Positions 8,931 to 17,401 of a stretch of 64,000 bases of DNA are shown here, in pieces (position 1 is the stretch's first letter; each line of letters starts with the position of its first letter). The DNA is from GWE2-42-39 sp963662895 (GTDB taxonomy: Bacteria > Bacteroidota > Bacteroidia > Bacteroidales > Prolixibacteraceae): positions 62,001 through 126,000 of the forward strand of contig OY759982.1 of NCBI GenBank assembly GCA_963662895.1. The letters run 5' to 3'. The notes beneath the pieces are model-generated. The model worked only from the letters and a program-made list of their open reading frames with translations, was not told where the DNA came from and made no database searches. A program made the translations under genes and the position numbers.

Positions 8931-9491
8931 TTGAAAATATTCATTAAAAATATGGTTTGTATACGCTGCCAAATGGTAGTTAAGAGCGAGCTCGAAAAGT
9001 TGGGTTTGGAATATACTGCTGTGAAAATCGGAGAAGCGAATATAAAAGGTCAGGTGTCTGATGAAGTATTAGAACTATTAGATAAAGCATTACGAAAGAC
9101 AGGACTTCAATTAATGGATAACAAGAAGAGTATTTTGGTCGAAACAATAAAAAGTGCAATAATTGATTTGGTACATTATACTGATGATCAAATAAAAGTT
9201 AATCTTTCCGACTATCTAAGTGAAAAACTTAATCACGATTATACCTACCTTGCTAATCTTTATTCTGAGGTTAAAGGAGTTACTATTGAACAATTCTATC
9301 TAAACCATAAAATTGAAAAAGTAAAGGAACTAATAGTGTACGATGAGCTTAATCTTACTGAGATCGCCTACAAAATGCATTATAGTAGTGTGGCTCATTT
9401 ATCCAATCAATTTTAAAAAATTACTGGCTTAACGCCATCCCACTTTAAAGCACTCAAAAACAAAAGGCGTGATACACTTGAAAATGTGTGA
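8931..9491 (+). pseudogene. AraC-family regulator with in-frame stop
   Basis: Starts with TTG at 8931 (KIFIKNMVCIRCQMVV), an HMA-like N-terminal segment with a CxxC, then an AraC helix-turn-helix (IEKVKELIVYDELNLTEIAYKM, SSVAHLSNQF). A TAA at 9414 ends the frame at NQF, but the same frame continues KITGLTPSHFKALKNKRRDT to TGA at 9491, the normal family ending. The TAA is followed by AAA, so one A-to-T change of an AAA lysine codon explains it. About 161 of 186 residues remain and the second recognition helix is cut. Probably non-functional unless the stop is read through. It may once have controlled the stress genes downstream. Confidence 0.8.
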
Positions 9492-9524
9492 ATGATGTAA
9501 CTTAAACAAACGATTGTATAACAC

Positions 9525-9551
9525 TTTGTTCTTTCGGTTAAGATACCTTTG
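9525..9551 (+). promoter_or_regulatory. Bacteroidota-type promoter for the cupin gene
   Basis: TACCTTTG at 9544-9551 fits the -7 consensus TAnnTTTG. A TTTG at 9525-9528 is a possible -33 box, with a somewhat short spacer (15 nt). The start codon lies 20 bp downstream. The region upstream (9482-9502) is a perfect 21-bp copy of 11585-11605, in front of the CsbD gene. Confidence 0.5.
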
Positions 9552-9571
9552 TTTTAAATAAATTTAATCAT

Positions 9572-9916
9572 ATGAAAACTGCCGAATTAGAAAAGTCAAA
9601 AACTCATATTCTGATTGAGATTGTTGAATATGTTCCTAATTCAGTGGTTACAAAAACAATCATTCGCAAAACTACTGGTAATGTTACAATTGTAGCTATT
9701 GATACAGGTGAGGCGTTATCTGAAAAAACCTCCCCATTTGACACATTTATTCAAATTATTGAAGGAAATGCAGAAGTGGTAATCGACTCCAAATCCAAAA
9801 TGCTAAAAACTGGTGAGGGAATAATTATTCCAGCTCATACTTCCCATAATGTTAAAGCAAACGAACGATTTAAAATGATTTCGACCAGTATTAAAAGTGG
9901 GTATGAAGAGTTCTAG
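9572..9916 (+). CDS. Small cupin-domain protein
   Basis: 114 residues. A single cupin barrel is suggested by FIQIIEGNAEVVID followed by KTGEGIIIPAHTSHNVKANERFKM, which matches cupin motifs 1 and 2 spaced as in small bacterial cupins. The usual first-motif histidines are missing (TFIQIIEG), so metal binding is uncertain. No signal peptide, so cytoplasmic. Small stand-alone cupins of this kind often sit in Bacteroidota stress clusters; the substrate cannot be read from sequence. It lies just upstream of an IS701 insertion that separates it from the CsbD/OmpA genes. Confidence 0.75.
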   Translation: MKTAELEKSKTHILIEIVEYVPNSVVTKTIIRKTTGNVTIVAIDTGEALSEKTSPFDTFIQIIEGNAEVVIDSKSKMLKTGEGIIIPAHTSHNVKANERFKMISTSIKSGYEEF

Positions 9917-9927
9917 CTTCTTATTAG

Positions 9928-11439
9928 TTCTACTTTAACAGATTAAAAATTCTTTGAATTAAAGATGTTAGATATTTAAATATCAGGGTTATAAATATTA
10001 CTTTTAAGACACGATCGAGAAACAAACAAGGAGATCACTAAATTGGTTAATACAAGTTAAAAACAGAGATGGATATGGAGAAACACTGCGCCCGATGCGT
10101 GGACGGTTTGATTCTTATTTGTCTGATTATGAACAATTCTTCAGAAATAAAACAAAACGTTTTTTCGATAAAGCACAAACTTACTGTCAGGGGATTTTCA
10201 TGAGTGAACTTAGTAACATTGAACGAATAAGCGAAGAGATGTTTGCCAACTACCATCAAATGCAACATTTCATAACCGAATCCATCTGGGATTACAGGGC
10301 GCTGATGGACCAAGTGTCCAAAGATGTAAGTAATAGCCTGCCCAAAAGAAAATTAACAGGACTGCTTGTAGATGAAAGCGGATGGGAAAAAAAAGGAGAA
10401 AAAAGCGTAGGGGTAAGCCCTCAATATTGTGGCCATGCAGGTAAAGTATGCAACTCACAGGTAGCCGTATTCGGAGCCTTAAGCAATGGGGATTTTGCCT
10501 CTATGGTTGATGCACGGTTGTTTTTACCGGAATCCTGGTGCAATAACAGTTCTCGTTGCCAGGAAGCAGGCATCCCCAAAGGAGATAGGATTTTTAAACC
10601 CAAATGGGAAATAGCTATTGATATTATCAATCACCAAAAAGAATTGGGGGTTGACTTTGATTATGTTGGCGGGGACGGTTATTACGGCAACAGTATAGAA
10701 CTTGCAGAAGCCATTGAAAATATGGGTTTTATCTACATGCTTGATATTCATTCCAATTTAACTGTTTATTTGGAAGAGTGTGGGATAGGTATTCCCCCCT
10801 CTACCGGCAAAGGCCGCAAACCAACCAAAGAAAAACCCTTGTCTGAAGGTATCAGGGCAGACAGATATATGTCGGGGCTTACAGAGAAAGACTGGCAGGG
10901 TATAGATGTGCGCAACACCACAAAAGGGAAGCTGATTGCTGATTATCACTTTCGCAGGGTGTATATCTGGGATAAGCCCAACAACCGTATGCTGCGCCGG
11001 TTGTTGGTAATACGCCGAAACAAGACAAAGAAAGGGGATTACGAATATAAATACTCTTTCACCAATGCCAATCTGGAACAATACACAGAGAAAGGCATTG
11101 CCTGTATGCAAGCCCAACGTTTTTTTGTGGAACACTGCATTAAGGAAAACAAACAAATTTTGGGTATGGACAAATATCAGACACGCAAGTGGTTAGCCTG
11201 GTACCATCAAATAGCCCTTAATTTTTTGCTGTCAACTTTTATCCTGAAAGAGAAATTGCTGTGCTTTGACAATATTCCCTTGTTGTCTGCCCGTGATATT
11301 AAACGATGGATTATTTTCAAGCTATACCGACAGATGTCGGAAGACGATATGATTGATCAAATTTTTGAACGGCATTGCCGACGACAAAACGATATAAACC
11401 TTGCTTTTGACAAACAATCGGAAATCTGTTAAAGTAGAA
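9928..11439 (+). mobile_element. IS701-family insertion sequence, complete
   Basis: Terminal inverted repeats of 17 bp: TTCTACTTTAACAGATT at 9928-9944 and its reverse complement at 11423-11439. Both ends are flanked by TTAG (9924-9927 and 11440-11443), the 4-bp YTAR duplication typical of IS701. Length is 1,512 bp with one transposase gene filling most of it. Perfect repeats and an intact target duplication point to a recent insertion. Confidence 0.92.
10095..11432 (+). CDS. IS701-family DDE transposase
   Basis: 445 residues. The catalytic region starts with GLLVDESGWEKKGEKSVGV and QYCGHAGKVCNSQVAV, the hallmark of IS701 enzymes. The second acidic residue is likely in FDYVGGDGYYGNS. The C-terminal helical part (KYQTRKWLAWYHQIALNF) is also typical. 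The frame is intact and the stop lies within the right inverted repeat. It cuts and pastes the surrounding element. Confidence 0.92.
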   Translation: MRGRFDSYLSDYEQFFRNKTKRFFDKAQTYCQGIFMSELSNIERISEEMFANYHQMQHFITESIWDYRALMDQVSKDVSNSLPKRKLTGLLVDESGWEKKGEKSVGVSPQYCGHAGKVCNSQVAVFGALSNGDFASMVDARLFLPESWCNNSSRCQEAGIPKGDRIFKPKWEIAIDIINHQKELGVDFDYVGGDGYYGNSIELAEAIENMGFIYMLDIHSNLTVYLEECGIGIPPSTGKGRKPTKEKPLSEGIRADRYMSGLTEKDWQGIDVRNTTKGKLIADYHFRRVYIWDKPNNRMLRRLLVIRRNKTKKGDYEYKYSFTNANLEQYTEKGIACMQAQRFFVEHCIKENKQILGMDKYQTRKWLAWYHQIALNFLLSTFILKEKLLCFDNIPLLSARDIKRWIIFKLYRQMSEDDMIDQIFERHCRRQNDINLAFDKQSEIC

Positions 11440-11584
11440 TTAGTTTACCTTATATTTCTTAAACCGGAAATAAAACTCTAAGACTATTTTAGTTTCTTTC
11501 TAAAATTACCCCTAAATCCTCCTCGGCTGATTGTGAAACTTTTAATTACCACACGCTAAGTCAATTACATTTACATCTCTTCGC

Positions 11585-11654
11585 AAATGTGTGAATGATG
11601 TAACTAATAAACAGAACTGTGTAATGCTTTCTTGGATTTATAGCCTAACCTTTG
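11585..11654 (+). promoter_or_regulatory. Duplicated promoter region before the CsbD gene
   Basis: AAATGTGTGAATGATGTAACT at 11585-11605 is identical to 9482-9502, and the similarity continues with gaps to TAACCTTTG here versus TACCTTTG upstream of the cupin gene. At the first site the first bases encode the end of the AraC-type gene. The best explanation is a segmental duplication of the intergenic control region, giving both genes related promoters. The stretch 11440-11584 between the IS and this repeat holds no gene that I can see. Confidence 0.5.
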
Positions 11655-11712
11655 TAAGGTGGAAAATTCCCCACAACTGTATTGCCAGTTGCAACAACAA
11701 ATACACAAAACC

Positions 11713-11895
11713 ATGAACAAAACTGAACTAAAAGGAAACTGGAAAGAACAGAAAGGTAAACTTAAACAGGCATTTGCCTCCCTTACTGATGATGACCTAA
11801 TGTTTGCAGAAGGTAAACAAGAAGAAATGCTTGGAAAACTTCAAGTGAAATTAGGCAAAACTAAAGAAGAATTGCACAAGATTATCAATGGATAA
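11713..11895 (+). CDS. CsbD-family stress protein
   Basis: 60 residues from the ATG at 11713 (MNKTELKGNWKEQKGKLKQ), the standard CsbD start; an upstream in-frame ATG at 11659 would add 18 unrelated residues. The sequence has the family pattern of a charged helical protein with ELKGNWKEQKGKLKQAFASL and DDDLMFAEGKQEEMLGKLQ. CsbD proteins are abundant general-stress proteins of unknown mechanism. It is the first gene of a run of seven stress-type genes, all on the + strand. Confidence 0.88.
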   Translation: MNKTELKGNWKEQKGKLKQAFASLTDDDLMFAEGKQEEMLGKLQVKLGKTKEELHKIING

Positions 11896-11955
11896 TTGCA
11901 GAGTACTATTCTCTGATAATTAGTTGCAATTAGAAACTTACTTGAAAAAATAATT

Positions 11956-12414
11956 ATGAAAAAATCAGTTTTAGCAATGGGTATCCTATTGCTAAGTATA
12001 ACAATGCTTTTTAGTTGCCAATCAACAGCAAAAAAAGTAGAGAATGCGGAAAACACGGTTCAGGAAGCAAAGAAGAACTTGGTAGATTCTAAAATGGACT
12101 TGTACGAAGTACGATTAGATACGATTAGTAACTATGAGCAATTCAAAATAGAAGCTGAAAAATTAATTGTTGCTCAGGAAAAAAACATAGCCGACTTGAA
12201 AATTAAAATTGCTAAAGAAAAAACAGGAGTTAAACAAGATTATGAAAAAAAGCTGGTAGCGTTGGAGAATAAAAACAACGAACTAAAAAAGAAACTAACC
12301 GACTTCAAAGATGATGGAAAAGACAATTGGATTTCTTTTAAAAGTGAATTTAACCACGACATGGATGAATTGGGTAAAGCTTTTAAAGGATTGACTATAA
12401 ATAACAATCAATAG
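11956..12414 (+). CDS. Coiled-coil lipoprotein in the CsbD cluster
   Basis: 152 residues with a lipoprotein signal: a hydrophobic segment ending LFSC, Cys at about position 21. The mature part is highly charged and heptad-like throughout, so a long coiled coil. The C-terminal WISFKSEFNHDMDELGKAFKG is shared with the protein at 14858 (WDSFKQKLNHDFEELGTALKG), so the two are paralogues. It is probably anchored in a membrane facing the periplasm; the function is unknown, though stress-related by context. Confidence 0.78.
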   Translation: MKKSVLAMGILLLSITMLFSCQSTAKKVENAENTVQEAKKNLVDSKMDLYEVRLDTISNYEQFKIEAEKLIVAQEKNIADLKIKIAKEKTGVKQDYEKKLVALENKNNELKKKLTDFKDDGKDNWISFKSEFNHDMDELGKAFKGLTINNNQ

Positions 12415-12455
12415 TAATTGGCTGTATTTGGAAGTAAATTAAAAATAAATCAATT

Positions 12456-12611
12456 ATGGGAAATTTACTGTATATCGTTGCTGTAATTCTTTTAATCGCT
12501 TGGGCGGTAGGCTTTATTGGATACAATGCCGGAGGCATAATACATATACTCCTTGTTGTTGCAATAATTGCAGTATTGCTTAGAGTAATTCAAGGGAAAA
12601 AAATTTTCTAA
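12456..12611 (+). CDS. Small lmo0937-type membrane protein
   Basis: 51 residues starting MGNLLYIVAVILLIAWAVGF, with a glycine-rich turn (IGYNAGGIIH) and a second hydrophobic helix ending in LLRVIQGKK. Two transmembrane segments with a short loop match the lmo0937/DUF5670 family of tiny membrane proteins, common beside CsbD and stress genes in Bacteroidota. It is short, but codon use and position between two real genes support it. A related protein lies at 14252. Confidence 0.75.
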   Translation: MGNLLYIVAVILLIAWAVGFIGYNAGGIIHILLVVAIIAVLLRVIQGKKIF

Positions 12612-12644
12612 GTCCTTAAAAAATCTTACTAAAAAAAATGAAAA

Positions 12645-14201
12645 ATGAAAAACGCAATTATTAAATCGAACAAAATTGTTGTATTAAGTTGCCTGGTAAT
12701 TTTACTAGCCAGCACCAACACTTATGCACAGCAAACAAAAAACACCGTATTTAAACAAGCTAATTATGCTATGGAAAATGCGAAAGTTTTGCAAGCCGAC
12801 ATTTTATCTCCAATGGAGTATGAAAAAGCCTTAGACAATTATAAAAAGGCGGAAGATAAATTTGACAAACAGAAAGGGATTGAAAAAGTAGAAGAACTTC
12901 TGAGGGAATCAGTTAATTATTTCAACAGGGCGGTAGATTTTAGCATTTCGGCTAAAACAATATTCGCAAATTCTTTAAATGCCCGTGAAGATGCATTATC
13001 TGCCGGAGCTAATTTATATGCAAAAGAATTGTGGCTTGATGCAGAAAAACAGTTTAGGGAAGCAGCAGAACAACTAGAGAAAGGCGATAGGGACGATTCT
13101 TACGAGGAATCTGTTGAAGCCATAGCTATATATCGGAAAGCTGAGTTATCAGCCATTAAAACGAATTTACTTGCTGAAACAAGGAAGATATTAAAAAAAG
13201 CCGATGAAATGGATGTTGCCGATAAAGCTCCTAAAACGCTTAAAAAAGCAAAAAGTCTGCTAGCCGAAGCCGAAAAGCAACTCGAAACAAATCGTTATGA
13301 TATGGATTATCCTCGTACATTAGCCAAACACGCTAAATATGAAGCCAAACACGCTATCTATTTGTTTAAAACTATAAATACAATGGAAGATAATAACCAG
13401 GAGCTGGAAGATGTAATTTTAGGAATGGAAAAACCCATTATTACCATTGCAGCGACAAGTGGATTTGTGGCAGAGTTTGACCAGGGTTTTGATAAGCCCA
13501 AAGATGAAATAGTAACCTATGTTAAAGACTTGCAGGAAAGAAACTATGTGCTTGGCGCAAAAAACATAGAACAGAACTATATGATAGCGCAAAGAAACGC
13601 AAACATCAAAGTTTTGGTTAAAGAAAGAGATGCACTTAACTATGAATTCAAAATGGAGATAGGTAAGCGCACGGCAGAAATGAATAAAAAAATGCAGGAA
13701 ATAGAAAACGAAAAGTCTGTTCTTACCAGTCAGGTAAATTATCAAAACAAAATTAATGAAAGATATATTTTGGTAAATCAATTATTCGAAAGTAAAGATG
13801 CATTGGTGTTTCGTTCCGGTAACGATGTTATTATCAGGATGCTGGGCTTTGGATTTGACGTTGGTAAATCCAATATTAAGCCTGAATACTTTAGCCTTTT
13901 AACAAAGGTCCAAAATGCCATAAATACTTTTCCTGAAAGCAAAGTTATTGTACAGGGATATACCGATTCCTTTGGAAGTGACGATTCAAACTTGAAATTA
14001 TCACAGGAGCGTTCCGATGCTGTTACAACCTATTTGAAAGCAAACATGACATCGCTTAACGCTGGAAATATTACTTCTGTAGGATTTGGTGAAAACAATC
14101 CAATTGCAAACAATGAAACAATGGAAGGTCGAAGCAAAAACCGCCGTATTGATATTATCATTAAAAATGGCGAAGCTTTATTTTCTCAGTTACAAGAATA
14201 G
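12645..14201 (+). CDS. OmpA-family outer-membrane or periplasmic protein
   Basis: 518 residues. A signal peptide (cleavage near TNTYAQQ) is followed by a long helical region of about 330 residues with repeated Lys/Glu/Ala-rich stretches, a coiled coil around residues 330-375, and a C-terminal OmpA domain (about 385-510) with FGFDVGKSNIKPEYFSLL, VIVQGYTDSFGSDDSNLKLS and GRSKNRRIDI. The NLKLS...R and NRRIDI motifs bind peptidoglycan. It probably tethers the envelope to the wall. Lying between two small membrane proteins, it fits an envelope-stress role. Confidence 0.88.
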   Translation: MKNAIIKSNKIVVLSCLVILLASTNTYAQQTKNTVFKQANYAMENAKVLQADILSPMEYEKALDNYKKAEDKFDKQKGIEKVEELLRESVNYFNRAVDFSISAKTIFANSLNAREDALSAGANLYAKELWLDAEKQFREAAEQLEKGDRDDSYEESVEAIAIYRKAELSAIKTNLLAETRKILKKADEMDVADKAPKTLKKAKSLLAEAEKQLETNRYDMDYPRTLAKHAKYEAKHAIYLFKTINTMEDNNQELEDVILGMEKPIITIAATSGFVAEFDQGFDKPKDEIVTYVKDLQERNYVLGAKNIEQNYMIAQRNANIKVLVKERDALNYEFKMEIGKRTAEMNKKMQEIENEKSVLTSQVNYQNKINERYILVNQLFESKDALVFRSGNDVIIRMLGFGFDVGKSNIKPEYFSLLTKVQNAINTFPESKVIVQGYTDSFGSDDSNLKLSQERSDAVTTYLKANMTSLNAGNITSVGFGENNPIANNETMEGRSKNRRIDIIIKNGEALFSQLQE

Positions 14202-14251
14202 TTCGTGTAGCAAATATTAAGCATTAGAGAATCTATTATAAATTCAACATC

Positions 14252-14413
14252 ATGAAAAATTTACTTTATGTAATTGCAGGATTATTGGTACTTATCTGGA
14301 TAATTATTTTTAAACCTTCCTCAAGCGTTCATTTATGGCTTGCAGCTGCTGGTCTAATTGTTTTTATCAGGATTGTATTCGATAAAAAACTATCAAATAA
14401 AAAAGAGGTTTAA
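14252..14413 (+). CDS. Small two-helix membrane protein
   Basis: 53 residues beginning MKNLLYVIAGLLVLIWIIIF, a short turn, then a second hydrophobic helix (WLAAAGLIVFIRIVF) and a basic tail. It is similar in plan to the 12456 protein and probably belongs to the same lmo0937-like group. No other domain is visible. It overlaps an unused upstream extension of the next frame. Confidence 0.65.
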   Translation: MKNLLYVIAGLLVLIWIIIFKPSSSVHLWLAAAGLIVFIRIVFDKKLSNKKEV

Positions 14414-14423
14414 AATATTTAAA

Positions 14424-14810
14424 ATGAAAAAATCCAGAAAAAGACTAGGTGTTTGGTTGGATCATACCAAAGCTCAAATAATAGAAGAAAAAAACAACTC
14501 TTTTACTTCTTACGCAATGGAATCTCTCTCCATACAAGGAGAAAAACAAAACTTTGGTATGGATGAAAGCCTGAAACATAATACAGAACAAGACCAACTT
14601 TCAGATTTTTTTAAAAGGCTAAGTGAGGTTTTAAAGGGCTATACAGAAGTGCTATTATTTGGCCCAACCAATGCCAAAACGGAATTATTCAACCTATTAA
14701 AAGAAGATAGCCCTTTTAATAACATTAAGATTGACGTCGAAACAACTGACAATTTAACGGAAAATCAGATGCATGCTTATGTAAAGGGACATTTTGAAAA
14801 AGTTGGTTGA
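14424..14810 (+). CDS. Hypothetical stress-cluster protein, eRF1-domain-like
   Basis: 128 residues from the ATG at 14424 (MKKSRKRLGVWLDHTKAQII); the frame is open to 14358, but that part overlaps the preceding gene. The N-terminal GVWLDHTKAQIIE and the later EVLLFGPTNAKTELFNLLK resemble the start and core of bacterial release-factor-1-like (BaeRF) or host-attachment-type proteins. This is a weak resemblance. No signal peptide; cytoplasmic. Confidence 0.6.
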   Translation: MKKSRKRLGVWLDHTKAQIIEEKNNSFTSYAMESLSIQGEKQNFGMDESLKHNTEQDQLSDFFKRLSEVLKGYTEVLLFGPTNAKTELFNLLKEDSPFNNIKIDVETTDNLTENQMHAYVKGHFEKVG

Positions 14811-14857
14811 TAACAATAAAAATCTATCATAATTGATTTTAACATAATTGTATAATC

Positions 14858-15325
14858 ATGAAAAAAAATATCTTAAAACACTTAACCGTAACAGGTTTTG
14901 CCAGTAGTTCAGATTTGTCTAATTGTGAAGTATTGGAAAAGGAACTTAATGAGGCAAAAGGCAGACTTAAGCTTGCTAAAAAGGATGTAAAAAATGCCAA
15001 GCAGAAATTAGACAAGGCATTGGAAGAGGTCATTATTAAAATAGATGCTAAGAAAAAGGAATTGAAAGAAACTCAGGATAGTTTGGGTGCTGATTCTGAA
15101 TCATCTTCAGTTTTTAATGTTGAAAACATTAAATCAAAGTATGAAGAAACAATAGTTGCATTAGAATTAGGGAAGAATAAAATAAAGAAGAAGATTGAGG
15201 AATATAATGTAGAAGGACCAGAAAAATGGGACTCATTTAAGCAGAAGCTTAATCATGACTTTGAAGAACTTGGCACAGCTTTAAAAGGCTTTGTGACAAA
15301 GTCTAGTACTGTACATAAACAATAA
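14858..15325 (+). CDS. Coiled-coil protein paralogous to the cluster lipoprotein
   Basis: 155 residues, almost wholly charged helical sequence. The C-terminal WDSFKQKLNHDFEELGTALKG matches that of the lipoprotein at 11956. The N-terminus lacks a convincing signal peptide: MKKNILKHLTVTGFASSSDLSNC resembles a degenerate lipoprotein leader with a Cys at 23 but a poor hydrophobic core. Likely a paralogue that lost or altered export. Function unknown; stress context. Confidence 0.7.
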   Translation: MKKNILKHLTVTGFASSSDLSNCEVLEKELNEAKGRLKLAKKDVKNAKQKLDKALEEVIIKIDAKKKELKETQDSLGADSESSSVFNVENIKSKYEETIVALELGKNKIKKKIEEYNVEGPEKWDSFKQKLNHDFEELGTALKGFVTKSSTVHKQ

Positions 15326-15502
15326 AAAAATATGGTTTTTGACCCAAACATCAATAAAACTGCCAAATATTCTACTGGCAACCTTACAAATCAGATTAAA
15401 ATAAGTAATACCGGGGAATCTATCGAAACAGTACAGCAGCGTAACGAAAGGAAATTATTTTTGGATGCAAAAATAACAGCAGTCACCAGTACCATTGAAG
15501 CT

Positions 15503-16717
15503 CAGGGCTGTTCAATTCTAAATAAAATGTTGATAACAATATAAGTTATAGAAATCAAGGCTGTTTCCATACAATTCCCCTTTAATATTTTTCACATTGT
15601 TTTTTCTTAGGACATTTAACGCAAAACTTCTAAGGACAGACATGTTTTCCGGATTGACCCGAATCCTTGATTCATCCTCCCTTAAAGTTACATCCCTTAC
15701 ATGGTGGTCTTTGTTTTCGATATACCAGTGTTTCCTGACAAGCCCATTTGACTGCAACGCATTCATTTTGTGGTTAGCAATATATATGGCAACTTCACTC
15801 CTGTCTTTGTATTTCTTTTCTTTGGCGTCAAAAACAGATGTCAGCCTTTCGACACAAATAACAGATTCAATATACTTGCCCCATTGTTTGTCGCATATAA
15901 ACTGCATTTGGTCATGGAACACCGAAACCCTCCTTTCTTCTACCCTGTTCCTGCCTTTCCCTGTAGTCTGGCAACAATCCGCCGGCTTTGAGAAACGGAC
16001 AATGTCAGTACAGGATTGTAACAGTCCTTTTTGGTTTTCTTTAACTTGTATAATGAGTTTTTTTTTCTTCCTGGTTTTCATTGTCCGCCATTTCAAAGGT
16101 TTTCTTTTGGCAATGCAGGGCATCCAGAGTATAAACAACCCCATCTAATTCCATTTGTGGAATCAAATCCTGAGCCACCGGTATTTCGTTCGTTTTTACA
16201 TCGATTGTTTCATGTGCAAGGATGAGTTCCTGGGCTGTATCGAAAAAACTCAAAACCTGTATCGCTTTTTTGTCTTGAAAATGGTCATAACTGCCACGTA
16301 ATACTTTCCCGTCAACTGCTACCCCAATAAGCTCTTTGTCGCCCGTTTCCAACAAAGATCGGGAATATCCCCGGAAACACAATTCAAGTTCTTGCTTGCC
16401 AACTCCTTGTATAATATTCCTTACCGTAGTGTAGGCCGGGGCTTTTTTCCACTTAAGCCCAAAATCTTTTTGCAGCTTTTTAATGTGTTTCTTTATGTAA
16501 CGGCTAATGTCCCGGTATGACTTGCCATTGCTCAAAATTGCCATTATGGAAAACAATACAATGAACCGTAATTCGTACCTTTGCCCTTGAGGGCGTCGAT
16601 GATCCTTCAAATTATCAAGGAATGTTATTATCATAGCTCTGTTTTTTAGTGCATTACAAAGTTATGAACATTCCTTGTTCTTTTAACATCTAAAAAAAAT
16701 AGAATTGAACAGCCCTG
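15503..16717 (-). mobile_element. ISAs1-family insertion sequence
   Basis: Terminal inverted repeats of 17 bp: CAGGGCTGTTCAATTCT at 15503-15519 and its reverse complement at 16701-16717. The flanks are CATTGAAGCT (15493-15502) and CATTGAAGAT (16718-16727), a 10-bp duplication with one mismatch, as expected for ISAs1. Length is 1,215 bp. The transposase reads on the minus strand and is frameshifted. Confidence 0.9.
15518..16634 (-). pseudogene. ISAs1-family transposase, frameshifted
   Basis: The first frame (16634 down to about 16070) encodes the N-terminal DDE_Tnp_1-associated part and the first catalytic region (GVAVDGKVLRGSYD, then VVYTLDALHCQKKTFEMA). The second frame (to 15518) gives LIIQVKENQKGLLQ and the C-terminal region with RKHWYIENKDHHVRDVTLRED. 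The frames meet at nine A residues on the coding strand (plus 16058-16066); one A fewer would join them. ISAs1 enzymes are normally a single frame, so this is probably an inactivating slip or a sequencing error. The shift is +1 and not the -1 expected of programmed slippage. Confidence 0.85.
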
Positions 16718-16795
16718 CATTGAAGATAAGTTTTCTGAACTTTTTCAACTTTTTCAACTTTTCAGCAAATAAAAACATTTAAAGATACCCACCCT

Positions 16796-16863
16796 ATTTG
16801 TTACCACATTGGCAAGTCACACGAGCCAAGCTCCAACCAAAACTTGCCAAAGAGGTAACAAAT
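16796..16863. repeat. Hairpin element type B, copy 2
   Basis: The left arm 16796-16817 (ATTTGTTACC then ACATTGGCAAGT) pairs with 16842-16863 (ACTTGCCAAAGAG then GTAACAAAT), 22 bp with few mismatches and a 24-nt loop. The inner core is shared with the copies at 3329 and 4744/8825; the outer ten bases differ but stay complementary. A second small GC hairpin (CCGCC/GGCGG) lies at 16877-16892. No gene is visible between 16773 and 17028. Confidence 0.65.
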
Positions 16864-17028
16864 GCCAGCCCTGTTACCGCCTTTAAGGGCGGTTTGGGGT
16901 TTCCCCACCCACAAAAAACAAAATAAATTCGTGCTCCGTTGCAAGGTCAGTGCGGATTGTTTAAGATAAAATATTTTTTTTGTAAAAACTTGATACAGAT
17001 TGACTTTGAATAATGAACACCAGCTTAC

Positions 17029-17401
17029 AACAAATTAGGAATTAAGGCACAGTTGAGCCATGAAAAAAGGCAGTAGGTTTGTATATCTGCTGCCTTTTTT
17101 GATATCTCCGGCTTTCGGCCCCCCTGTTCAATTGTGTTTTAATTCGTGTTGGGCTAAACAGCTGGTACTTAAATGATCAGTCTAAGGGGGTTAAATGATT
17201 TTTTACTGTCCTTCCTGCATTTTTCCATGCCGGTTTTGTCCTTCCTTTCCGCCGGGACCAGGAAAAGCGGCAGTGATGCCAGCTTTTTATCTTCCGGGCG
17301 GGCATAATTTTTCCGTCCGGCAAACGCGGAAAGTTTTTTGCCGTCAACAGGAAAGTCCATTTTTTCAAAGAACGCTTTTTTACACCGTTATCATCCGGGT
17401 G
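17029..17401 (+). repeat. Cassette-junction repeat unit 2 (without the intron part)
   Basis: The attC-like palindrome is at 17029-17154, with its loop terminator (GGCAGTAGG...CTGCTGCC then six T) and GTTGGGC at 17148-17154. The 245-bp block follows to ATCCGGGTG at 17401, where similarity to the other units stops. Instead of the intron fragment, this copy continues into an IS91-like transposase end and a tyrosine recombinase fragment on the minus strand. It therefore seems to show the arrangement from which the block was taken. Confidence 0.78.

Larger units (their letters stand above)
15332..16772 (+). pseudogene. Small hypothetical gene split by an ISAs1-family element
   Basis: The frame begins at 15332 (MVFDPNINKTAKYSTGNLTN) and runs into the insertion at 15503. 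Removing the element and one target copy restores a single frame: TSTIE then DKFSELFQ to TAA at 16770-16772. The original product would be about 74 residues, with a Phe/Leu/Gln-rich end. It is the last gene of the stress cluster; its function is not recognised. Confidence 0.75.

Noticed and set aside
16041..16144. Programmed frameshift in the ISAs1 transposase
   Set aside because: The shift needed is +1 and the family is normally a single frame; a one-base slip in nine A is simpler.
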